7,514 bases of DNA from JBEKTY01 sp049515555 (GTDB taxonomy: Bacteria > Planctomycetota > Planctomycetia > Pirellulales > Thermoguttaceae), in NCBI GenBank assembly GCA_049515555.1, contig JBEKTY010000273.1, positions 1-7,514 on the forward strand. The letters are read 5' to 3'. A model generated the notes under the pieces. It searched no databases, was not told the origin of the DNA, and saw nothing but the letters and a program-made list of their open reading frames with translations. Below, piece after piece: positions 1 to 5,180 of this stretch. A program made the position numbers and the translations under genes. Position 1 is the first letter of the stretch; each line of letters begins with the position of its first letter.

Positions 1-25
1 CCCGATCCAACCTGGGTAACGCCAT
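1..25 (-). CDS. 5' end of an unidentified gene running off the left edge
   Basis: Only the first eight codons are present, reading M-A-L-P-R-L-D-R on the minus strand, so the product cannot be identified. The start is well supported. A perfect AGGAGG Shine-Dalgarno (minus-strand reading of bases 34-39) sits 8 nt before the ATG at 25, a near-ideal distance. The gene is in the same direction as the methyltransferase ending at 254, with 228 bp between them, so it could be a downstream member of the same transcript or have its own promoter. Codons 3-6 form one arm of a 9-bp inverted repeat whose other arm lies upstream of the SD. It could be a chance start with a good SD, but SD quality and orientation make a real gene more likely than not. 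Confidence 0.55.
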
Positions 26-78
26 CGCGATTTCCTCCTGCTTCGCATTGTGTTGAAACCAAGACGCTAACCCAGGTT
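9..78. repeat. 9-bp inverted repeat flanking SD and start of the left-edge gene
   Basis: AACCTGGGT at 9-17 and its exact complement ACCCAGGTT at 70-78 are separated by 52 bases. In the minus-strand mRNA the first arm would lie in the leader and the second in codons 3-6, so pairing would enclose the Shine-Dalgarno and start codon in a loop. This could be an operator, an RNA structure or a coincidence. Confidence 0.35.
34..39 (-). promoter_or_regulatory. Shine-Dalgarno of the left-edge gene
   Basis: The minus strand reads AGGAGG here, 8 nt before the ATG at 25. It is the full anti-16S consensus and is the main reason for calling a gene start in the first 25 bases. Confidence 0.6.
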
Positions 79-167
79 ATACATCCTCCCTATCTTTCGC
101 GCCATAGATACTTGCCACACACGCAAGCTCGCAGCAGGGTGGATCGCGGAGTATTTGCCACCCAGCC

Positions 168-236
168 GCAAGATGGCGGGCCGAGGTGCCGCGTGGCTGG
201 TCGATCGACCGAACCGCCATCCCACAAGCATCTTGC
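168..236. repeat. Interrupted palindrome downstream of the methyltransferase gene
   Basis: GCAAGATG at 168-175 is matched by CATCTTGC at 229-236, and GATGGCGG at 172-179 is matched by CCGCCATC at 214-221. Together one side reads as a continuous 12-base arm, while the other side is split by 7 bases and repeats GATG. A perfect 12-bp palindrome, GGTCGATCGACC, lies at 199-210 inside the structure. It starts about 18 bp beyond the stop codon at 254, so it could act as a hairpin terminator for the minus-strand gene, although no T-run follows. It may instead be a dispersed intergenic palindrome. The rest of 26-253 holds nothing else I can support. Confidence 0.4.
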
Positions 237-253
237 TGCCGGTCCGGCGGGGC

Positions 254-1027
254 TCACGGTTTCGCCGGGCCCGCCTCCAGTTTCACGCAGATGCGGCCGG
301 TAAAGTCGATCCGCTGGAGCAGCAGTTTCAGATGGTTCTGTTGTATGTACTGATCGACTGCCCGGCGTGCCCCCTGCCAATGGCCGTAATCGTCGATGAT
401 CAGCACGCCGCCGACACTAAGCCGCGGATACAAGTGCAGCAGTTCGTGGTAGGTTGATTCGTACCAGTCGGTATCCAGCCGCAACAACGAGATCTGAGCG
501 GGGGCCTGCGCTGGAATCGTATCCTCGACCTTCCCCTTGACGAACACCATATGGCCCTCGTCATAACCCGTGGCACACAGATTGCGCTTCACTTCATCCA
601 GCGGACAAAAGGAGCGCATGTCGGCCATCTGCTCGGCGGCGGATCGGCCGCGGTAGTCCCGGTCGACGTCGGCCGGCGGCGGCAGGCCTTGGAACGTGTC
701 GAACAGATGCAGCCGGCGGAGGGCTTGCATCTCGAGCAGGGTTCGGGCAACCGCCATCATGCTCCCTCCGCGCCACACGCCGCATTCGACGATGTCGCCC
801 GGAATGGCACAGTTGACGACGTACTGGACGGCCTGGCGAAGGGCAAAGATCCGTTCCGGGCTGGTCAACGTGTAGGGCTTGACATACTCAGAACAAGCCA
901 GCGCGGCATCGTCGAGGTCGGGGAAGCGCCGGCGGAGCAGGGCCGGGCCGCTGCCCGTCGCACGCCTGATGCGATGCCTCAGCGCTCGTAATGCCCCGCG
1001 AAGCGCTTTCTGCAATTTGCTCGACAT
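254..1027 (-). CDS. TylF/MycF-family SAM-dependent O-methyltransferase
   Basis: This 257-residue protein belongs to the macrocin O-methyltransferase (TylF/MycF) family, whose studied members methylate sugar hydroxyls of macrolides in a metal-dependent way. Visible landmarks are the SAM-binding loop ECGVWRGGS (about residues 81-89), FDTFQGLPPP (109-118), the acidic LDTDWYEST (184-192, with D185 and D187 as likely metal ligands) and IIDDYGHWQGARRAVDQY (210-227, with D212 and D213). The first 30 residues are basic and lack family similarity. Length fits the family. I chose the ATG at 1027, preceded by a weak AACAGG, over an in-frame GTG at 1105 that adds 26 Arg/Pro-rich residues. In bacteria outside antibiotic producers, family members often sit in polysaccharide or glycan clusters, but no glycosyltransferase is visible here, so the substrate is unknown. 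Confidence 0.9.
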   Translation of the reverse strand: MSSKLQKALRGALRALRHRIRRATGSGPALLRRRFPDLDDAALACSEYVKPYTLTSPERIFALRQAVQYVVNCAIPGDIVECGVWRGGSMMAVARTLLEMQALRRLHLFDTFQGLPPPADVDRDYRGRSAAEQMADMRSFCPLDEVKRNLCATGYDEGHMVFVKGKVEDTIPAQAPAQISLLRLDTDWYESTYHELLHLYPRLSVGGVLIIDDYGHWQGARRAVDQYIQQNHLKLLLQRIDFTGRICVKLEAGPAKP

Positions 1028-1157
1028 TGTCGGCCTGTTTCTGCAAGGTCTAGTCCCGCGGCCGTTGCGGCCGAAGGGCCCCGGTGATTGCCGCCATGAT
1101 AGCACAATCAGGAGCGGAAGTCTCTAGCCGTCAGACCGACGCTCACAGGCCGTTATG

Positions 1158-1173
1158 CCGGATGGGGATCCGG
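1158..1173. other. Small perfect hairpin (6-bp stem, GGGG loop)
   Basis: CCGGAT at 1158-1163 and ATCCGG at 1168-1173 can pair across a four-base loop. It lies in the 265-bp gap between the kinase stop and the methyltransferase start. There is no adjacent T-run, so a terminator role is only a possibility. Confidence 0.25.
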
Positions 1174-1180
1174 TGAGAAA

Positions 1181-1269
1181 TGACCAATGACCAAGCACCA
1201 ATGACTAAGAAACTCCCTGCGATCGGCCATCTGTTGTCGTTGGCCATTAGTCATTGGGATTTGGTCATT
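1181..1269. repeat. Intergenic inverted repeat built from 7-base units
   Basis: The left part is four tandem heptamers: TGACCAA, TGACCAA, GCACCAA and TGACTAA (1181-1208). The arm 1186-1208 pairs with 1247-1269 at 20 of 23 positions, the three mismatches being adjacent, around a 38-base loop. From memory, runs of TGACCAA/TTGGTCA recur between genes in Pirellulales genomes; this is recollection, not a search. It begins 24 bp past the kinase stop at 1293, so it may help end that minus-strand transcript, and it has the form of a dispersed palindromic element. No ORF is carried in the loop. Confidence 0.75.
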
Positions 1270-1292
1270 CAGATCACATTTTGCTTGCCGAC

Positions 1293-3662
1293 CTAGCGCT
1301 GTAGTGCTAGGGAAGGCGGGGACTCGGCCCGTTTCTCGTCCAAGGCCTGGCGGACCGTGGACAAGAGCGTCTCCGCATCGAACGGCTTTTCGATTAGCCG
1401 CAGGCCGTCTTCGAGGAGAGAACTAGTCTGGGGGGCCGCCAGGCCAAAGGCACTGCAAAAGATAACCTTGGTTCCGGGATACCCGCTTGCGATACGGCGG
1501 TAGACCTCCGGGCCGGTGAGCTTGGGCATCAGGGCATCCAAGATCAACAAGGAGATTTCCCCCGCGTGTTCCTGGAACAGGCGAACTGCCTGTTCGCCGT
1601 CGGAAGCGGCCAGGACCGTATAGCCCGCTCCCTGCAACACACGGACGGCGAAGCTCTGCACCATCGGCTCGTCTTCCGCCAGCAGGAGCGTCTCGTGACC
1701 GCGGGGAACGGCCGGCCGCCGGGCGGCGTCGGGGGGCGATTCGGCGTCGCTGGCGACCGGCAGGTAGATCCGAAACGTGGTGCCCCGCTGCGGCTCGCTG
1801 TAAACGTGGATGACGCCTTGGTGCTGCCGCACGATGCCGTAGACCATTGGCAATCCCAGGCCGGTTCCTTTGCCCACTTCCTTGGTTGTGAAGAAGGGCT
1901 CGAAGATCCGCCGCCGCACCTCGGGCGGCATGCCGCAGCCCGTGTCGGTAACGCTGAACACCACGTAGGGGCCGGGGCGGACCTCGAATTCATGCTCCCA
2001 GAGCGCCTCGCCCAGAACCACGCGATCCGTCTGCAGCAGGAGTTTTCCGCCGCTGGGCATGGCGTCGCGGGCATTGAGACAGAGATTCAACAGCACTTGT
2101 TGCAGTCCGGCGGGATCGGCGTACACGGTTCCCAACTCGGCGCCGAGAATCGTCTCCAGATCGACGTCCGCACCGATCAGGGGACGCACCAATTTCGCCA
2201 GATCGGCGACCGCGGCGTTGGGATCGAGGTGCTTGCATTGGGCCACCGAGCGGCGGCTGAAACCCAGCAATTGGCGGGTGAGCACGGCCGCCCGGTCGGC
2301 GGCTTTGACCACCTGTTGCAGGTCGCCGTAACGCTGCTCACCGCAAGGAAGCCCTTCCATGGCGCAATGCGCATAGCCGCCGATGGCCTGCAAGAGATTG
2401 TTGAACTCATGGGCAATCCCGCCCGCCAGCGAGCCCACCGCCTCCAGCTTCTGCGATTGCCGAAGCTCGTCTTGCACCTGGCTGTCGAGGATGATCTTGG
2501 AGGTCGTCTCCGCCAACTGGGCGAGGAAGGCGTTGTCTTCTTCCGAGATTGTGTGCCGGGCGAACGCCGCCAACACGCCGGTGGCGTCGTTTCGCGCGGC
2601 ACGCAGCTTGTAGCCGGCGAACGATACCAGTCCCAGGCTGATCGCCCACTGGTGGTCGGCCACCTGGGGATCGGTGCCGACGCTGTTGGTCAGGAACCGT
2701 TTGCTCTTGCCGGTGGCGACGCGGCCGATCTTGTTGCAGCCCAGCGGCACGCGGCGGTGCGTGCCGTCGATGCTTGTGTAGCGCCCCGAGCTGGCCAGCA
2801 GGTGCAGGCATTTGTCGCGGCGGCGACAGGCATGAATCTCGTCCTGGGCCTCGGCATGCAGGCAACCGCCCTTGCACAGGTCCCCCGGCTTGACTCGCCA
2901 CACCCGGCAGAAGTCCAAGTCCAGCAGAGTGACGGCCGCATCGGTAATCTTCTTGAACTTCTCCTCGATGGGACCCGGCAAGAGCAGTTCCTCTTGCAGC
3001 CGGTTGATGCCTTCCAGCCGCTTGAGCAACAGCGCTTGATGCCTCTCCCGGTCTCTCAGCATTTCTTCCGCCCGTTTGCGGGCGGTGATGTCGCGGATGG
3101 CCACCACCCCTCCCAGGTTCTCGTCGTGTTGGCCGACGAGCGGTCGCCCGCTGACCAGCACGGTTGTGGGTGGTCCTCCCAGGGGAACGACGACCAATTC
3201 AAAATTATCGACCTGCTCGCCCCGTAGTACGCGATCCAGGGGAGCGTCTTCCTTGCCGAGGGGTGTTCTCCCGTCGGAGCGATACAGGGAGCGATAGAGA
3301 GTGTCGGGCAAGGCCTGCCCGGCCTCGGCCACCGTGAGCCCCGGGGGCAGGCGGTGCAGTTTGCGGAAGGCACGGTTGTGGAAGATCAAGTTCCCGCCGG
3401 CGTCGCAGGCCAGGATGCCGTCCTGCACGCTGTCGATCACCGTCTCCAGGAACTGACGTTGCTGCTGCAAGGCCTCGTCGGCGTGCTTCCAGTGCCGCAA
3501 GACGGCCCAAACCATCAGCACGCCGACGATTCCCGCGAAGCTGTGGAAAAGCAGATCGTTGTACCTGCTCAAGGCGTGGAGACCGACCAGGATCGAGCCG
3601 CCGATCAGAAAGTTGCGACATGTTCCCCAAGGCGGCAATCGCTTGCGGATCTGCCGGAACAT
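1293..3662 (-). CDS. Membrane-bound hybrid sensor histidine kinase (PAS-GAF-HisKA-HATPase-REC)
   Basis: This 789-residue protein senses a signal, autophosphorylates on histidine and passes the phosphate to its own receiver. In order: two hydrophobic segments (about 17-31 and 37-55); a short coiled coil; PAS (about 73-199, ending AIRDITARKRAEE); GAF (about 215-393); HisKA with the H-box LAGGIAHEFNN (phospho-acceptor H418); HATPase_c with N-box N530, DTGCG from D573, FEPFF, and GKGTGLGL at 597-604; and a C-terminal receiver with acidic pocket E663/D664, phospho-acceptor D709, S737 and K759. All catalytic residues are present. The GAF holds six cysteines (252, 263, 267, 279, 285, 309) and may bind a metal or cofactor. 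The ATG at 3662 was preferred over an in-frame ATG at 3719 because GAGGAGGG lies 7 nt upstream. No output regulator is encoded nearby, so its partner and signal are unknown. Confidence 0.95.
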   Translation of the reverse strand: MFRQIRKRLPPWGTCRNFLIGGSILVGLHALSRYNDLLFHSFAGIVGVLMVWAVLRHWKHADEALQQQRQFLETVIDSVQDGILACDAGGNLIFHNRAFRKLHRLPPGLTVAEAGQALPDTLYRSLYRSDGRTPLGKEDAPLDRVLRGEQVDNFELVVVPLGGPPTTVLVSGRPLVGQHDENLGGVVAIRDITARKRAEEMLRDRERHQALLLKRLEGINRLQEELLLPGPIEEKFKKITDAAVTLLDLDFCRVWRVKPGDLCKGGCLHAEAQDEIHACRRRDKCLHLLASSGRYTSIDGTHRRVPLGCNKIGRVATGKSKRFLTNSVGTDPQVADHQWAISLGLVSFAGYKLRAARNDATGVLAAFARHTISEEDNAFLAQLAETTSKIILDSQVQDELRQSQKLEAVGSLAGGIAHEFNNLLQAIGGYAHCAMEGLPCGEQRYGDLQQVVKAADRAAVLTRQLLGFSRRSVAQCKHLDPNAAVADLAKLVRPLIGADVDLETILGAELGTVYADPAGLQQVLLNLCLNARDAMPSGGKLLLQTDRVVLGEALWEHEFEVRPGPYVVFSVTDTGCGMPPEVRRRIFEPFFTTKEVGKGTGLGLPMVYGIVRQHQGVIHVYSEPQRGTTFRIYLPVASDAESPPDAARRPAVPRGHETLLLAEDEPMVQSFAVRVLQGAGYTVLAASDGEQAVRLFQEHAGEISLLILDALMPKLTGPEVYRRIASGYPGTKVIFCSAFGLAAPQTSSLLEDGLRLIEKPFDAETLLSTVRQALDEKRAESPPSLALQR

Positions 3663-3669
3663 CGTGGTA

Positions 3670-3677
3670 CCCTCCTC
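3670..3677 (-). promoter_or_regulatory. Shine-Dalgarno that sets the kinase start
   Basis: The minus strand reads GAGGAGGG, ending 7 nt before the ATG at 3662. This fixes the start at 3662 rather than at the in-frame ATG at 3719, which would add 19 residues. The remainder of the divergent gap (3678-3860) is very GC-rich, and I see no clear kinase promoter in it. Confidence 0.75.
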
Positions 3678-3863
3678 TAGCAAGAACGTAGGTTGAGGAG
3701 AGCGTCTGACCGCCGCCATGGACGTGAACCACCGGGAAGGCCGGCGGTATCCGGTGCAGACGAAACATCAAGCGCGACGGTGCGGCGCGCGCGTGCCATC
3801 GCTCGCCCCAAGCCGCGCCGCGCCAAGCGGCGGCCGGGGGTGCGCGGAAGTCGCCCCCCGTGG

Positions 3864-3869
3864 TACAAT
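3864..3869 (+). promoter_or_regulatory. Candidate -10 box upstream of the zinc-ribbon gene
   Basis: TACAAT matches the sigma-70 -10 consensus at five of six positions and lies 18 bp before the ATG at 3888. There is no recognisable -35 box 16-18 bp upstream, and the resulting leader would be short, so this is tentative. An AGAGG Shine-Dalgarno at 3877-3881 follows, 6 nt before the ATG. Confidence 0.35.
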
Positions 3870-3887
3870 CGCTGGCAGAGGTTCCTC

Positions 3888-4310
3888 ATGGCGATTACTT
3901 GCCCCCGTTGCGGAGCCGGTTTCGACGCGACGTTGTTCCAGTTCGGCCACCGAGTCCGCTGCCGTTGCGGGGCCGACGTTGCGTATCCCGGCCCCGATCT
4001 GTGGGGCGGTCATGTCTGGGCCAGGTCGTCCCTATTACGAAAGGATCCTGCAATGTCGGAAGTGGAACTCGGCAAGATCACGCATTACTTCGGCAAGATC
4101 GGCGTGGCGGCCATGGAAATCACGCACGGCGCGCTGCACGTAAGCGACGTGGTGCACATCAAGGGCCACACCAGCGACTTCACGCAACGGATCGAGTCGA
4201 TCCAGATCGACAACCAGCCGGTCGAGGAGGCCACCGTGGGCCAGAGCGCGGCGTTTCGATGCGCCCAGCACGCCCGTCAACACGATCTGGTCTACAAGAT
4301 CGTCGAATGA
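3888..4310 (+). CDS. Zinc ribbon joined in frame to an EF-Tu-domain-2-like protein
   Basis: The open frame from the ATG at 3888 (SD AGAGG at 3877-3881) gives 140 residues. Residues 1-33 are a small zinc ribbon with ligands C5, C8, C25 and C27 (CPRC and CRC knuckles), followed by a linker of about 20 residues with no recognisable fold. From M56 the frame continues without a stop into an 85-residue translation-elongation-factor-like domain. That domain also has its own strong start at 4053. Two readings are possible: a true fusion, or a zinc-ribbon protein of about 43 residues whose stop has been lost just before the second gene. The first linker codon after G-H-V is TGG, one base from TGA. I favour the zinc ribbon being coding, because its knuckles are intact and it has an SD. 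Whether the fused product is made is open. Confidence 0.55.
   Translation: MAITCPRCGAGFDATLFQFGHRVRCRCGADVAYPGPDLWGGHVWARSSLLRKDPAMSEVELGKITHYFGKIGVAAMEITHGALHVSDVVHIKGHTSDFTQRIESIQIDNQPVEEATVGQSAAFRCAQHARQHDLVYKIVE
4040..4045 (+). promoter_or_regulatory. Internal Shine-Dalgarno for the start at 4053
   Basis: AAAGGA lies 7 nt before the in-frame ATG at 4053, exactly where similarity to the EF-Tu-domain-2-like family begins. This argues that the downstream domain is, or was, translated as a separate protein. Confidence 0.65.
4053..4310 (+). CDS. Small EF-Tu-domain-2-like protein (translation elongation factor-like)
   Basis: Read from 4053, this is an 85-residue protein starting MSEVELGKITHYF and covering one beta-barrel like domain 2 of translational GTPases. 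Typical features are the opening GKITHYFGKIGVAAMEI, the central VVHIKGHTSDFTQRIESIQI and a closing LVYKIVE. Short free-standing versions of this barrel are widespread in bacteria and are usually annotated translation elongation factor-like. They lack a GTPase domain and their role is not established. Length and both ends match that family closely, and an AAAGGA SD sits 7 nt upstream, so 4053 is a credible start. The alternative is that the product begins at 3888 with a zinc ribbon attached. The gene converges on the DinB-fold gene, with a palindromic repeat between them. Confidence 0.8.
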   Translation: MSEVELGKITHYFGKIGVAAMEITHGALHVSDVVHIKGHTSDFTQRIESIQIDNQPVEEATVGQSAAFRCAQHARQHDLVYKIVE

Positions 4311-4335
4311 TCGCCGCCGCTCACGGTATAAAGTA

Positions 4336-4409
4336 GTAGGCACACGCCGTGTGCCGTATGCTATGCCTTTTTCCGCTTCAGCGGACGGCACACGGCTGTG
4401 GCGTGCCAC
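4336..4409. repeat. Palindromic intergenic repeat between convergent genes, possible terminator
   Basis: GCCGTGTGCCGT at 4346-4357 pairs perfectly over 12 bp with ACGGCACACGGC at 4385-4396. Outside this the arms continue imperfectly (GTAGGCACAC against GGCGTGCCAC). The 27-base loop contains a T5 run and its own stem, TCCGCT-TC-AGCGGA at 4372-4385. It starts 26 bp after the stop at 4310 and ends 45 bp before the stop at 4454, the right place for a two-way terminator. From memory, GTAGGCACACnCCGTGTGCC palindromes are dispersed in Pirellulales genomes; this was not checked by search. The sequence is unrelated to the palindromes at 168-236 and 1181-1269. Confidence 0.7.
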
Positions 4410-4453
4410 TTTGGCGCGGTGGGGAGTGGTCCATCTAGTTGCCGGCCACCCAT

Positions 4454-4942
4454 TCAAAACAACGGCGGCCGGCCGAGCTTGCGGCGGATGGGCACGAGTT
4501 GGCCCGAGTGCATGAGCCAGTGCCCGCCCAACATTGTGAGCGCGGCCCCCACCGTGGGCGCATATTGGCGCATCAATTCTGGTCCGGGCGCGTCGAGATC
4601 GGCGTCCGGGGTGGCCTCGATGGCGGCCTGGATAGCCGATTTCGCCTTGTCCAACAGCGCCATGTATTCCGCCTTCTTGGCGAAACGGGCCGGGTCGTCC
4701 AAGGCGGCTGTCGCCGCGGAGTGGGCCGCCGCAAAGTCCTCGGGCAGCTCGATCGCCGGATGCCCCAGCGCCGTGAGCATACGCGAGGTGCCGGCCAGCA
4801 TGTGTCCCAGTTGCCAGGCCGTATGATTACTGCCCGGCACGCTGCGGACCAGCAGGTCGGCGTCGCTCATGTCGCCAACGTAGGCCCGCAGGAGCATGTC
4901 GCCGGAGTCGAGAACCTGACGGAAAACGTCTTTAGGAGTCAT
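4454..4942 (-). CDS. DinB-fold (DinB/YfiT-like) putative metalloprotein
   Basis: This 162-residue protein has the four-helix-bundle DinB/YfiT pattern. Three histidines probably bind one divalent metal ion: H47 in NHTAWQLGHML, and H141 and H145 in GGHWLMHSGQLVPIRRKLG near the C-terminus. The H-x3-H spacing and the following S/G-Q-L and R-R-x-L-G are standard for the family, and length is normal. Family members include thiol-dependent transferases and damage-inducible proteins of unknown activity; nothing here identifies a substrate. The ATG at 4942 is the only reasonable start; AGGA lies 10 nt upstream, a slightly long spacing. It is transcribed away from the large secreted-protein gene and towards 4053-4310. 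The C-terminus (GRPPLF) is intact. Confidence 0.88.
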   Translation of the reverse strand: MTPKDVFRQVLDSGDMLLRAYVGDMSDADLLVRSVPGSNHTAWQLGHMLAGTSRMLTALGHPAIELPEDFAAAHSAATAALDDPARFAKKAEYMALLDKAKSAIQAAIEATPDADLDAPGPELMRQYAPTVGAALTMLGGHWLMHSGQLVPIRRKLGRPPLF

Positions 4943-4976
4943 TGCAACTTTATCCTAACTCAAGGGTTCGGCGATA

Positions 4977-5006
4977 GTTATACCGAGTGCAGACGACCGG
5001 GACCAA
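4977..5006 (-). promoter_or_regulatory. Candidate sigma-70 promoter of the DinB-fold gene
   Basis: On the minus strand TTGGTC (5006 to 5001) and TATAAC (4982 to 4977) are separated by 18 bp. The -10 matches consensus at five of six positions and the -35 at three of six. Transcription would start near 4970, about 28 nt before the ATG at 4942. Confidence 0.4.
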
Positions 5007-5133
5007 ACCGGCAGCCGCCAGGGTGCAAAGTCCGCCGTGGAAATCACCTTCAGGCCCGGATTTCCCGAAGAATACCCCAATTCTATCCCTCGGAACGACT
5101 ATAGCAAGGGGTTCCACCAAAGGAGGCTTCTAT

Positions 5134-5162
5134 TTGACAATGGCACCAATCTTAGCTATCCT
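5134..5162 (+). promoter_or_regulatory. Sigma-70-like promoter of the large secreted-protein gene
   Basis: TTGACA at 5134-5139 is a perfect -35 box. Exactly 17 bp later TATCCT (5157-5162) matches the -10 consensus at four of six positions. The predicted transcript starts near 5169. That suits a start at 5181 with a very short leader, or a GTG at 5205 with a G-rich SD (5194-5199). The rest of the 238-bp divergent gap shows only the promoter of the DinB-fold gene. Confidence 0.6.
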
Positions 5163-5180
5163 GACGATGGTAGGGTTATT

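Noticed and set aside
1028..1105. Upstream GTG start for the methyltransferase
   Set aside because: It would add 26 basic, low-complexity residues not typical of TylF-family proteins; the ATG at 1027 gives normal length.
1181..1269. CRISPR-like array
   Set aside because: The repeated unit is only 7 bases with no spacers, and the copies are arranged as an inverted repeat.
1566..3227. Long (553-codon) plus-strand open frame opposite the kinase gene
   Set aside because: It is antisense to intact PAS, GAF, HisKA and HATPase motifs and shows no domain of its own; GC-rich coding DNA commonly leaves such frames open.
3663..3719. Upstream ATG start for the kinase
   Set aside because: The perfect GAGGAGGG lies 7 nt before the ATG at 3662, inside what would be coding sequence if 3719 were used.
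3693..3887. N-terminal extension of the zinc-ribbon frame
   Set aside because: The extra 65 residues are Arg/Pro-rich with no conserved pattern, and the ATG at 3888 has an SD directly upstream at the zinc-ribbon boundary.
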